64,000 nt of DNA from Nocardioides nitrophenolicus (GTDB taxonomy: Bacteria; Actinomycetota; Actinomycetes; Propionibacteriales; Nocardioidaceae). The notes beneath the pieces were generated by a model, which worked only from the letters and a program-made list of their open reading frames with translations, did not search any database and was not told the DNA's origin. The stretch covers positions 558,001 through 622,000 of the forward strand of contig NZ_JAFBBY010000001.1 of the NCBI RefSeq assembly GCF_016907515.1, read 5' to 3'. How positions within the stretch are numbered: the first letter of the stretch is position 1; every line of letters begins with the position of its first letter. Of the stretch, positions 40,132 to 47,873 are shown in pieces. Both the position numbers and the translations under genes were made by a program.

Positions 40132-40863
40132 TCAGGCCTCCATCGCGTCGGCCAGCGCGACGGCGTCGTCGCTGCCCAGCAGGAAGGCGTAGGAGAAGCC
40201 GGCGACGAGGCCGCCGACGACCGGCGCCACGATGAACAGCCAGAGCTGGCCGATCGCGTCGCCGCCCGCGAACAGGCCGACGCCGATCGAGCGCGCCGGG
40301 TTCACCGAGGTGTTGGTGACCGGGATGCTGATCAGGTGGATCAGGGTCAGGGAGAGGCCGATCGCCAGCGGCGCGAAGCCCTTGGGCGCGCGCGAGTCGG
40401 TGGCGCCGAGGATCACCCACAGGAAGATCGCGGTCAGCAGCACCTCGATCACCAGGCAGGCCAGCAGGCTGTAGCCCAGCGGCGAGCGGTCGTCGTACCC
40501 GTTGGAGGCGAAGCCGCTCTTGACGGCGTCGAAGCCGTCGGTGCCGCTGGCCACGACGAGCAGCACGGCGCCCGCGACGATGCCGGCCACGACCTGGGTG
40601 CCGATGTAGACCGGGGTGTCCTTCCAGGCGATCCGGCCACCGGCCGCCGCGCCCAGCGTGACGGCGGGGTTGAAGTGTCCGCCCGAGATGTGGCCGACGG
40701 CGTAGGCCATCACCACGACGGTGAGGCCGAAGGCGAGCGCGACGCCGGCGAAGCCGACCTCCTTGCCCGCGAGGACGGCCGTTCCGCAGCCGCCGAAGAC
40801 GAGGACGAAGGTGCCGAGGAACTCCGCGGCGACGACCTTGGGTACATCAGGTTGAGTGGACAT
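40132..40863 (-). CDS. aqpZ: Aquaporin Z-type water channel
   Basis: A 243-residue major intrinsic protein with six transmembrane helices and both pore motifs: NPA in [16 protein letters not shown] and NPA in [15 protein letters not shown]. The N-terminus [21 protein letters not shown] is typical of aquaporins. The selectivity-filter Arg follows the second NPA. Loop lengths favour the water-specific AqpZ type over the glycerol facilitators. It lies between the regulator pair and the cre operon. Whether it has any tie to alkylphenol catabolism is unclear; it may simply be a neighbour. Confidence 0.92.
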   Translation of the reverse strand: MSTQPDVPKVVAAEFLGTFVLVFGGCGTAVLAGKEVGFAGVALAFGLTVVVMAYAVGHISGGHFNPAVTLGAAAGGRIAWKDTPVYIGTQVVAGIVAGAVLLVVASGTDGFDAVKSGFASNGYDDRSPLGYSLLACLVIEVLLTAIFLWVILGATDSRAPKGFAPLAIGLSLTLIHLISIPVTNTSVNPARSIGVGLFAGGDAIGQLWLFIVAPVVGGLVAGFSYAFLLGSDDAVALADAMEA

Positions 40864-40964
40864 CGTGCCTCCTGGGGAAGAGGGCCCGGGAGCGGGCCTG
40901 GAGGCAGTATCACGCCGACGGGACTGTGACCTGGGTCACCGCGCCGTGGCTGCGGCCGCGCGGA

Positions 40965-41756
40965 TCAGCGAGCTCGGCCGGGCCCGGGGCCGGCCCAACG
41001 GCTCACCGACGGCGCGATCCGGGCCGCGATCCCGCGCAGCGTCGGCAGGTGCCGGGGCATCTGGTCGGCCTGCGCGGAGTGCATGACCAGGCCGATCGAG
41101 GCCGGCGCCCGGCCTTCGGGCGTCAGCACCGGCACGGCGACCGAGCAGCTCCCCACCCGGACCTCCTCGTAGGTCGTGGCGAACCCGCGCTCGCGGATCG
41201 CCGCCAGCTCCTCGAGCAGCCGCTGCGGGTGTACGTGGGTGCGGGCGGTCACCGGGTCCAGCCGTTCGGCGACGTACGCCTCCTGCAGCCAGCGGTCCTC
41301 GTAGGCCAGCAGCACCTTGCCCACGGCGGTCGCGTGCAACGGCAGCCGGCCGCCGACCCGGCTGGCGCGCGGCACCCGCTTGGAGCCGTAGATCCGGTCG
41401 ATGTAGAGCGCCTCGTGGCCCTCGCGGATGGCGAGGTGGGCGGTCTCCTGGGTCAGCGAGAAGAGGTCCTGGAGGTACGGGCGCGCGGCATCGCGCAGCT
41501 GACGGCCGGCGTGCTGGGCGACCTCCCACAGCCGCAGCCCGACGACGTACCGGCCCTCCGGGGTGCGCTCCAGCGCACCCCAGGCGACCAGCTCGGCCGC
41601 GAGTCGGTGGGCCGTCGGCAGCGGCAGGTCGGCATGGGCGGCGAGCTCGCTGAGCGACTGCGCGCTCGGGCCGTGCTCGAACGCGGCCAGCAGGCCCAGC
41701 ACCTTCGAGGTGACGGTGCGTCCGCCGCCGTCGCCCCTGCCCCCGCCGTCGGTCAC
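40965..41756 (-). CDS. IclR-family regulator, candidate cre regulator
   Basis: A 263-residue IclR protein. The winged helix covers about residues 14-75 (SLSELAAHADLPLPTAHRLA). The effector domain has GRLPLHATAVGKVLLAYEDR and VGSCSVAVPVLTPEGRAPAS. It is a clear paralogue of PcaR in this window. GTG start at 41756, nine bases after the HD-protein stop, so the two form an operon headed by the inverted repeat at 42495-42513. Because the same repeat precedes creJ, this protein is the most likely sensor of alkylphenols or their phosphates. The Ala/Arg/Pro-rich C-terminal tail (SRWAGPGPGRAR) is unlikely to matter. Confidence 0.87.
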   Translation of the reverse strand: MTDGGGRGDGGGRTVTSKVLGLLAAFEHGPSAQSLSELAAHADLPLPTAHRLAAELVAWGALERTPEGRYVVGLRLWEVAQHAGRQLRDAARPYLQDLFSLTQETAHLAIREGHEALYIDRIYGSKRVPRASRVGGRLPLHATAVGKVLLAYEDRWLQEAYVAERLDPVTARTHVHPQRLLEELAAIRERGFATTYEEVRVGSCSVAVPVLTPEGRAPASIGLVMHSAQADQMPRHLPTLRGIAARIAPSVSRWAGPGPGRAR

Positions 41757-41765
41757 GGGCCGAGG

Positions 41766-42452
41766 CTACGCCAGCGCGATCCGCTGCGGCGTGACGTCGA
41801 TCGACGCCACCGCGGCCAGGCCTAGCGCGAGGACGCGGCCCGGCTCGCTGAGCAGGTGGTCGTGCACCCGGCTCGCGATCAGCCGGTGCGCCTGCTCCCG
41901 GGTCAGGCCGAACCAGCCCATCACCGTGTCGACGCCGTGGGGCGTGAGCCGCCAGAGCTTGTCGGCGTCCTTCATCAGCGCGTCGTCGAGGGAGATCGCC
42001 TCGCGCCGGCTGTCGTGACCGTCGACGATGGCGACGATCCGCTCGGTCCGCTCGGCGTCCCAGCCGACGTCGGCCAGCACCTCGCTCGCGATCCGGGCGC
42101 CCTCCTTCTCGTGGCGGAGCACCAGGTCGGGACGGCCGCCGCCGGGCGCGATCGCCTCCAGGATCTCCGGCTCGGGCACCTGGGACCAGCCGGTGTCGTG
42201 CAGCAGGATGGCCGGCAGCACCACCTCCGGGTCGGCCTGCGGCGTCAGGTCGAGCAGGGCCCGGCCCAGGCCGTAGGCGTAGATCGTGTGCGCGTCGTTG
42301 TCCCGCACCCGCAGGTACGGCACGGCACGCTCCCAGATCGCGGCGTGCCGCTCGTCGAGCACGTAGACCCCGGGCAGCCCCTCCGCCGCGGGGAGGTGCC
42401 CGGTCACGTCGCGGCCGAGGTCGTTGCGGGTCGGCGTGAGGTGGGGCAGCAC
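41766..42452 (-). CDS. Second CreD-like HD-domain phosphohydrolase
   Basis: A protein of 228 residues if started at GTG 42452, or up to 240 from TTG 42488. The metal site matches creD: His in DNDAHTIYAYG, HD in LLHDTGWSQ, His in LRHEKEGARIASEVL, the pair in VDGHDSRREAISLDDAL, and Asp in KDADKLWRL, then MGWFGLT. Length and motif spacing equal CreD. The GTG start was preferred because a promoter must fit downstream of the operator at 42495-42513. It is co-transcribed with the IclR gene. It may remove phosphate from other alkylphenyl phosphates or from the regulator's ligand (inference). Confidence 0.8.
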   Translation of the reverse strand: MLPHLTPTRNDLGRDVTGHLPAAEGLPGVYVLDERHAAIWERAVPYLRVRDNDAHTIYAYGLGRALLDLTPQADPEVVLPAILLHDTGWSQVPEPEILEAIAPGGGRPDLVLRHEKEGARIASEVLADVGWDAERTERIVAIVDGHDSRREAISLDDALMKDADKLWRLTPHGVDTVMGWFGLTREQAHRLIASRVHDHLLSEPGRVLALGLAAVASIDVTPQRIALA

Positions 42453-42494
42453 CCCTGCAGCGAACCGCCCGCCGGCCCGTCCCGGCAAGCCGCT

Positions 42495-42513
42495 GCTTCC
42501 GGTGGACGGAAGC
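42495..42513. promoter_or_regulatory. Inverted repeat upstream of HD/IclR pair, candidate IclR operator
   Basis: The same 17-bp element as at 40037-40053, here extended to seven-base arms: GCTTCCG, GTGGA, CGGAAGC. It fills the short gap between the RDD gene stop (42517) and the HD gene. It could double as a weak transcription stop for the RDD gene, but identity with the creJ copy favours an operator. Confidence 0.65.
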
Positions 42514-42516
42514 GGC

Positions 42517-43020
42517 TCAGGCCGCGTCGTGCGCCCGCAGGTACGCCGTCAGCGGGCCCGGCAGCTGCGCCTGTCGGTCTCCCCAGTCGTAGACCACCGC
42601 CGTCCGGGCGATCAGGTCGTGCAGCGCCCGGTGGTCGCGGCGCAGCGCCACCAGCGCCAGGCCCAGCCCGAACACCGACGTGCTCAACGGGAACGCGAGC
42701 ACCCGCACCACCGCCGCGGCCGGCCAGACCGGGCGGCCTTCGCGGGACACCACCTTGAGCCCGACGATCGCCTTGCCGACGGTCCGGCCGGCGACCGCGG
42801 TGCCGACGGCGACGTACAGCGCCGCCCAGCCGACGAGCACGATCGAGGCCACCGCACCCGTGCCGTCCTCGAGCGACGCGTCGAAGATCGCGTCGAGCAG
42901 GAAGCCGGTCAGCGCCACCCCGACCGAGTACGACGCCAGAACGACCGCCACGTCGATCGCCGCCGCGGCCGCCCGGCTCACCGGTCCGGCGTACCGACCG
43001 GTGACGCTCGCCCGGCTCAC
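42517..43020 (-). CDS. RDD-family membrane protein
   Basis: A 167-residue integral membrane protein with the RDD fold. The charged Arg/Asp signature appears in the first helix (SRAAAAAIDVAVVLASYSVG) and the last segment (RRDHRALHDLIARTAVVYDW). Three to four transmembrane helices are predicted. The central GRTVGKAIVGLKVVS is typical. Transport function is often proposed but not established. GTG start overlaps the stop of the repeat protein upstream (GTGA). Confidence 0.87.
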   Translation of the reverse strand: MSRASVTGRYAGPVSRAAAAAIDVAVVLASYSVGVALTGFLLDAIFDASLEDGTGAVASIVLVGWAALYVAVGTAVAGRTVGKAIVGLKVVSREGRPVWPAAAVVRVLAFPLSTSVFGLGLALVALRRDHRALHDLIARTAVVYDWGDRQAQLPGPLTAYLRAHDAA

Positions 43021-43436
43021 CCGCGCTCCGCGGGGGCCGCCACCAGCAGCACCGGGCCCAACGGCGCGGGGCCGCGCCGGCGCAGGACCCGGTCGACGAT
43101 GCCCGTGACGATGGTGTCCAGCCCGGCGACCTGGCTGCGCGCGACGTCGAGGGTGCGCCCGGCCAGGTTGCCGGTCGTCTCGGCGACGAGATCGGGGATC
43201 CCGGCACGCTGCACCAGCGCCTCGACGTCCGCACGGGCCAGCAGTCGGTCGACGTCGACCCGGTCCAGCAGCCGGTTGACGTCGACCCGCTCGAGCAGGT
43301 GGTTGACATCGATCTGGTCGAGCACGGCGTCGATGTCGACATGCTCGAGGATCTCCTCGACCGGCATCGCGTCCACCACCTTGCCGGTGACCGCGCCGGC
43401 GACACGGCTGAGCAAACCCGGTTCTGAGGGCGTCAT
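43017..43436 (-). CDS. Nonapeptide-repeat protein coupled to RDD protein
   Basis: A 139-residue protein. Residues about 33-78 consist of five consecutive nine-residue units of the form Asp-Val-Asn/Asp-x-Leu-Leu-x-Arg-Val, for example DVNHLLERV, DVNRLLDRV and DVDRLLARA. The C-terminal part is helical and basic (LDTIVTGIVDRVLRRRG). Similar repeats often precede RDD domains in a single polypeptide in actinobacteria; here the two are separate genes with a GTGA overlap. The repeat probably forms a membrane-surface or coiled assembly (inference). Divergent from cls. Confidence 0.82.
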   Translation of the reverse strand: MTPSEPGLLSRVAGAVTGKVVDAMPVEEILEHVDIDAVLDQIDVNHLLERVDVNRLLDRVDVDRLLARADVEALVQRAGIPDLVAETTGNLAGRTLDVARSQVAGLDTIVTGIVDRVLRRRGPAPLGPVLLVAAPAERG

Positions 43437-43463
43437 GTGGTCAGGATTCCATAGGGTTCCCCC

Positions 43464-44936
43464 ATGAATCTGCTGGTTCCGACGTCGACGCTCGGGTGGA
43501 TCGTGTTCGGCCTCGACATGGTGCTCCGCCTCGTCGCGCTCGGCGTGATCCCCGGCAACCGCAAGCCGTCGACCGGCATGGCCTGGTTGCTGCTCATCCT
43601 GATCGAGCCGATCATCGGGTTCTCGGTCTTCCTGCTCTTCGGCCGGATCCGGCTCGGCAACCGGCGGATCACCCGCCAGCGCACGGCGATCGCGACCATC
43701 CGGGAGCGCAGCGAGCAACTGCCGCTGTCGTTCGACTCCACCCGGCTGCCGCGGGCGATGGCCGGCGTGGCGATGCTCAACCAGAACCTCGGCGCACTGC
43801 CACTCACCGGCGGCAACGAGGTCGAGCTGTGGCCGGACTACCGGGCGCTGATGACCGAGATGGCCCGCGAGATCGACCGGGCCCGCAGCCATGTGCACGT
43901 GCAGTTCTACATCACCGCCTGGGACGACGTGACCGACCCGGTGTTCCAGGCGCTGATCCGCGCGACCGAGCGCGGGGTCGACGTACGGCTGCTGTTCGAC
44001 CACATCGGCTCGCGCCGCATCCCCGGCTACCGGGCCATGGTCAAGCGGCTGCGCCGCACCCAGATCGCCTGGCACCCGATGCTCCCGATCAAGCCGTTGC
44101 GGGGCCGATTCCGCCGCCCCGACCTGCGCAACCACCGCAAGATCCTGGTCGTCGACGGCAGCGTCGGCTTCACCGGCTCGCTCAACCTCACCGAGCCCGG
44201 CTACAACAAGCCCGCCAACCACCGTCTCGGCCGCGAGTGGGTCGAGCTGATGGTGCGCCTCGAAGGCCCCGTCGTCGGCGCGCTCAACGCCGTCTTCGCC
44301 TCGGACTGGTACGTCGAGACCGGCCACGTCGTCGACCTCGTCGCCGTCCACGGCGAGCCGGACCGCCGCCCGGAGGAGGTCTTCGACGTCCCCTGCCAGG
44401 TCGTCCCCAGCGGCCCCGGCATCGTCGCCGAGAACAACCTGCGGATGTTCACCACGCTGCTCTACGCCGCCACCGAGCGGATCTCGCTGACCTCGCCCTA
44501 CTTCGTGCCCGACGAGTCGCTGCTGTACGCCGTCACCACCGCCGCCGAGCGCGGCATCGACGTGGAGCTGTTCGTCAGCGAGGTGTCCGACCAGTTCCTC
44601 GTCGGGCACGCCCAGGCGTCGTACTACAAGGCGCTGCTGGAGGCCGGAGTCCGGATCTACCAGTACCCGGCGCCGTACATCCTCCACTCGAAGCACTTCA
44701 CCATCGACGACCAGGTCGCCGTGGTCGGCTCCAGCAACATGGACATGCGCTCGTTCGCGCTCAACTACGAGGTGTCGCTGATGATGCCCGACCCCGCCGT
44801 CGTGGCGAAGATGCGACGCGTCGAGGACACCTACCGCGCCCTGTCGAAGGAGCTCACCCTCGACGCGTGGCAGGAGCGCTCCCCGGGCGCGAAGTACGTC
44901 GACAACGTGGCCCGCTTGACCGCCGCCCTGCAGTGA
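43464..44936 (+). CDS. cls: Cardiolipin synthase
   Basis: A 490-residue phospholipase D-superfamily enzyme joining two phosphatidylglycerol molecules. Two N-terminal transmembrane helices (about 5-25 and 35-58) anchor it. The first HKD motif is NHRKILVVDGSVGFTGSLNL near residue 225, and the second is HSKHFTIDDQVAVVGSSNMD near 410. Length and order match bacterial Cls. ATG 43464 lies 27 bp from the divergent repeat-protein gene. A hairpin at 44977-44995 follows. Confidence 0.94.
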   Translation: MNLLVPTSTLGWIVFGLDMVLRLVALGVIPGNRKPSTGMAWLLLILIEPIIGFSVFLLFGRIRLGNRRITRQRTAIATIRERSEQLPLSFDSTRLPRAMAGVAMLNQNLGALPLTGGNEVELWPDYRALMTEMAREIDRARSHVHVQFYITAWDDVTDPVFQALIRATERGVDVRLLFDHIGSRRIPGYRAMVKRLRRTQIAWHPMLPIKPLRGRFRRPDLRNHRKILVVDGSVGFTGSLNLTEPGYNKPANHRLGREWVELMVRLEGPVVGALNAVFASDWYVETGHVVDLVAVHGEPDRRPEEVFDVPCQVVPSGPGIVAENNLRMFTTLLYAATERISLTSPYFVPDESLLYAVTTAAERGIDVELFVSEVSDQFLVGHAQASYYKALLEAGVRIYQYPAPYILHSKHFTIDDQVAVVGSSNMDMRSFALNYEVSLMMPDPAVVAKMRRVEDTYRALSKELTLDAWQERSPGAKYVDNVARLTAALQ

Positions 44937-44976
44937 GGACCCCCGGTCCCTGCCCGCTGGCCCGAACGGACCAGCC

Positions 44977-44995
44977 CCGGCCGGCGACCGGCCGG
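44977..44995 (+). terminator. Hairpin after cls
   Basis: Arms CCGGCCGG and CCGGCCGG around the loop CGA, 40 bp past the cls stop. Fully GC stem, no T-run. Each arm is itself palindromic, so alternative pairings exist. Confidence 0.5.
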
Positions 44996-45079
44996 ACCTT
45001 CGCCCCACCCGTTGCCCGCGCGCTCGCCGCCCCCGATCCTCGAAGGACCACGGAGTCTCGGCAGGACCTGGGAGGACCC

Positions 45080-45283
45080 ATGAGCGCACTCGAAGCCACC
45101 GTCGTCGAGCCCGACGGCCGGCACGCACCGGGGCTGCTCTCCCCCGACCTCGAGGCGGCGATCCTCGAGATCGCGGCCTCGGAGCGCGCGCTGGACGACC
45201 TCCTGCTCCGTGCGTCCCGGCTGCACGAGAGCCACCTCCAGCACGACCCGCGGTCCTGCCTGGTCTGCTTCACCCAGCGCTGA
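45080..45283 (+). CDS. Small uncharacterised protein with C-terminal CxxC
   Basis: A 67-residue protein. ATG 45080 has a strong GGGAGG sequence seven bases upstream, the main support for it being real. The sequence is mostly helical and acidic (LSPDLEAAILEIAASERALD). It ends HDPRSCLVCFTQR, with a CxxC pair that could bind a metal or form a disulfide. No family recognised. It is 143 bp after cls, beyond the hairpin, so probably an independent transcript. Confidence 0.65.
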   Translation: MSALEATVVEPDGRHAPGLLSPDLEAAILEIAASERALDDLLLRASRLHESHLQHDPRSCLVCFTQR

Positions 45284-45342
45284 CCCCCACCGATCCGCCG
45301 ACGCACCCGTCTGCCGCGGCCGTTTCCGGGCATCTCCCTGCC

Positions 45343-45549
45343 ATGTACATCGGACTCGGCATCCTCCTCCTCGTCGCCGGCCTCGTCCTCGCTCTCGACG
45401 TGGTGACCGTCGACATCAAGTACGTGAACGACGACGCACTCGGCACCATCCTGATCGTCGCCGGCGTCCTCGCGATCGTGCTGTCGTTGATCGTCGCGCC
45501 GCCGTGGCGCCGCGACCGCGTGGTGCACCGGTACGACGACCGTCCCTGA
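45343..45549 (+). CDS. Small DUF6458-like membrane protein
   Basis: A 68-residue protein with two transmembrane helices (about residues 1-20 and 33-53). The middle turn VDIKYVNDDALGTILIVAG resembles the small actinobacterial DUF6458 family. The C-terminus is polar and basic (PPWRRDRVVHRYDDRP). Function unknown. ATG 45343 follows a weak ribosome-binding region. It converges on the HNH gene with a six-base gap. Confidence 0.72.
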   Translation: MYIGLGILLLVAGLVLALDVVTVDIKYVNDDALGTILIVAGVLAIVLSLIVAPPWRRDRVVHRYDDRP

Positions 45550-45555
45550 GCCTCC

Positions 45556-46827
45556 TCACGTGCGTCGGTGGAACCGGACGTCGCCGCTCGCCAACCGCTC
45601 CGCACGGTAGGCCCGGTCATGGATGCGGTGATGGTGGTGCGAACACAGACTGACCGCGTTGCCCAGATCGGTCCGCCCACCCCACGACCACGGCTGAAGA
45701 TGATGAGCCTCGGTCCACACCGCCGGGATCGTGCACCCCTCGGCCCGACACCGCCGATCCCGCACCCGCAACGCCCGCCGCTGCGCCCGCGAGAACAACC
45801 GCCGACGCCGCCCCAGGTCGAGCACCTCACCCCGACCACCCAACACCACCGGCACGATCCCCGCCCCACACGCCAACCGCCGCGCCTGCCCCGCCGAGAT
45901 CGACTCCACCCCATCACCGCCGATCACCTCGGCCACCGCCAGGTCGGCCCGCAGCGCGGCCAGGTCGATGGTGACCAGCACCGTCGTCGCGTCCCCACCA
46001 TGCTCGGGCAACCGCGCCGGATCGAGCCGCTCCAACAACGCCGCGAACGCATCCGCGTAGGCACGATGCCGCGGCAGCCGCTCAACACCGCCCCCAACAC
46101 CAGGGCCGTCACCAGGGCCGTCACGGCCGGTCCGGCGCGGTGAGGTGAACGCCTGCAGGTAGTGCTCCAGCCGCTGGGTCACCGGCGTCGGCAACACTCC
46201 CGCGACCCGGGTCCGGCCATCACCCAGATCATGGAACCGCAACGACGCCGTCTCCCGCGCCCGACGCTCCTCATCCTCCAACCGGCGCCCCTCCTCGGCC
46301 TCCACCACCTCCGGCGCCACCACCTCCAGGATCCGACGCCCCAGACGCTTCAACTCCCGCGGCGAATGCTGCGCGGCATAGCCCACCAACGTCGCCTCCG
46401 CCCGCGTAGCCAGCTCGGGACCCAGACCCGCCGGCAGGTCCGCGACCGCCCGGGCGATCACCCGCGCCTGCGCGGGCGACACCTCACCCGACCGCATCCC
46501 CGCCGCCACCACCACACGCTGCTCGAGCGCCCGCGCCAGACGAAGCTCCGCGCGCACGGGGGCCGGATCAGAGCGGGTCGCCTGGGCCAGCCAGGCCGCC
46601 ACGTCCCGAGCCCCGTGAGCCACCGCGACATCCTCACCCGCCGCCAAAACCCGGGCCTTGAGCTCGGCCACCTGCGCCTCGACCCGAGCCAGACCCACCA
46701 GCGCGGACTCCTTGTCCGCCACCGACATGAACACCGGCTGCACCTGCCCCACCCGGGCCAACACCGCGCTCAACTCAGCAGCACACCCCACGATCGGGTG
46801 CGGTGCGGTGAGAACAGCGGCAGACAT
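45556..46827 (-). CDS. DUF222/HNH endonuclease (13E12-repeat family)
   Basis: A 423-residue protein. The N-terminal DUF222 domain (about 1-300) is helical, with ARVEAQVAELKARVLAAGED and AARSGEVSPAQARVIARAV-like helices. The C-terminal HNH nuclease has the zinc pair CRAEGC, then EAHHLQPWSWGGRTDLGNAV and SLCSHHHHRIHD. This is the 13E12-repeat family of M. tuberculosis, often multicopy in actinobacteria; whether it cuts DNA in vivo is unknown. A perfect SOS box lies 173 bp upstream. GGGAG precedes ATG 46827. Confidence 0.92.
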   Translation of the reverse strand: MSAAVLTAPHPIVGCAAELSAVLARVGQVQPVFMSVADKESALVGLARVEAQVAELKARVLAAGEDVAVAHGARDVAAWLAQATRSDPAPVRAELRLARALEQRVVVAAGMRSGEVSPAQARVIARAVADLPAGLGPELATRAEATLVGYAAQHSPRELKRLGRRILEVVAPEVVEAEEGRRLEDEERRARETASLRFHDLGDGRTRVAGVLPTPVTQRLEHYLQAFTSPRRTGRDGPGDGPGVGGGVERLPRHRAYADAFAALLERLDPARLPEHGGDATTVLVTIDLAALRADLAVAEVIGGDGVESISAGQARRLACGAGIVPVVLGGRGEVLDLGRRRRLFSRAQRRALRVRDRRCRAEGCTIPAVWTEAHHLQPWSWGGRTDLGNAVSLCSHHHHRIHDRAYRAERLASGDVRFHRRT

Positions 46828-46999
46828 TGAAACTCCCAGGGCGCGACAACACGGTCTCGCCCTGCACGGAGGAACCCCTCGGGCTCAGCGGTCGTGACGC
46901 ACCACACAGGTGCGCGCCATGTCCGGCAACGCTCGGCCTCAGGTCCCCGGAACCACTCGAAGCATCCCGCCGTACGGCCTGGACCCACCCTACACCACT

Positions 47000-47015
47000 T
47001 CGAACAGAAGTTCGA
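47000..47015. promoter_or_regulatory. LexA (SOS) box
   Basis: TCGAACAGAAGTTCGA fits the Gram-positive/actinobacterial LexA consensus TCGAAC-N4-GTTCGA at every fixed base, and the symmetry extends by one base each side. It lies upstream of the DUF222-HNH gene, in the gap after the prepilin peptidase stop. Confidence 0.75.
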
Positions 47016-47032
47016 ATCGTTCCACAGGTGGC

Positions 47033-47072
47033 GTCACAGGCTGTCACAGGCCGTCACAGGCTGTCACAGGCC
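47033..47072. repeat. Four tandem 10-bp repeats
   Basis: Units GTCACAGGCT and GTCACAGGCC alternate twice, without interruption. The last two units cover the stop codon of the prepilin peptidase gene, and the array abuts the SOS-box region. Copy number may vary between strains by slippage. Confidence 0.9.
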
Positions 47073-47873
47073 GATCGACCTCAGGTAGGCGTCACCCAGG
47101 TATCCGGCCCCCAGGATCGCGCTCCACGCGCCCAGCACCAGGAACGGCCCGAACGGCACCGCGGTCCGGCGCCCTGCCTTCCCACCGGCCATCAGGAGCA
47201 GCCCGGCCACCGCACCGAGCACGAACGCGAGGAAGGCCCCCGTCAGGAAGGTCCCCCACGTCAGGTACGCCGTCATCGCGCCCACCAGGCCCGACAGCTT
47301 CACGTCGCCGAAGCCCATCCCGCCGGGCGCGACGTACCAGACGACGAAGAAGAACGCCCCGAGGACCACCGCCCCCTCGGCCGCCCGGAGCAGCGCGGGA
47401 CCGTCCCCGCCGAGCGCCAGCAGCACCCCCAGCACCGGGTACGACGGCAGCACGATCGCGTCCGGCAGGCGGCGTACGTCGACGTCGATCAGCGCGAGGA
47501 CGATCGCGATCGCCGCGAAGGCGAGGTACGCCGGTAGCAACCGCCACTCGTCCACCCCGAACCGCGCGGCGACCCCGGCGAACGCGATGCCGGTTCCCGC
47601 CTCCACCAGCGGGTAGCGCACGCTGATCGGCTCCCCGCAGTCGAAGCACCGCCCCCGCAGCACCAGCCAGCCGAGCACGGGGACGTTGTGCCGGTTGCGG
47701 ATCGGGTGCCCGCACCGGGGGCACGCCGACGGCGGGCTGACCACCGACTCCCCCGCCGGCACCCGGTGCGCCACGACGTTGAGGAACGACCCGATCGCCA
47801 GCCCGAGGACGCCGGCGAGGACGGGGACGAGGACGTCGAGTGCCTGGTGCTCGCTCAGCGTGTGTGGTTCCAA
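47064..47873 (-). CDS. pilD: Type IV prepilin peptidase
   Basis: A 269-residue integral membrane aspartyl protease that cleaves and N-methylates prepilins. The N-terminal cytoplasmic domain carries the zinc site CPRC...CFDC (CPRCGHPIRNRHNVPVLGWL, then GRCFDCGEPISVRYP). The catalytic Asp residues are in ALIDVDVRRLPD and GMGFGDVKLSG. Eight hydrophobic segments are visible. The start is probably TTG at 47873, overlapping the upstream gene by 19 bases; no ATG or GTG fits. The last gene of the pil operon. Confidence 0.9.
   Translation of the reverse strand: MEPHTLSEHQALDVLVPVLAGVLGLAIGSFLNVVAHRVPAGESVVSPPSACPRCGHPIRNRHNVPVLGWLVLRGRCFDCGEPISVRYPLVEAGTGIAFAGVAARFGVDEWRLLPAYLAFAAIAIVLALIDVDVRRLPDAIVLPSYPVLGVLLALGGDGPALLRAAEGAVVLGAFFFVVWYVAPGGMGFGDVKLSGLVGAMTAYLTWGTFLTGAFLAFVLGAVAGLLLMAGGKAGRRTAVPFGPFLVLGAWSAILGAGYLGDAYLRSIGL

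Noticed and set aside
45556-46827. HNH gene as part of a mobile intron or insertion sequence
   Set aside because: No flanking inverted repeats, target duplications or intron structure; the DUF222-HNH family is usually a normal chromosomal gene.
47033-47072. CRISPR-like array
   Set aside because: The units are 10 bp with no spacers and there are no cas genes; it is a simple tandem repeat.
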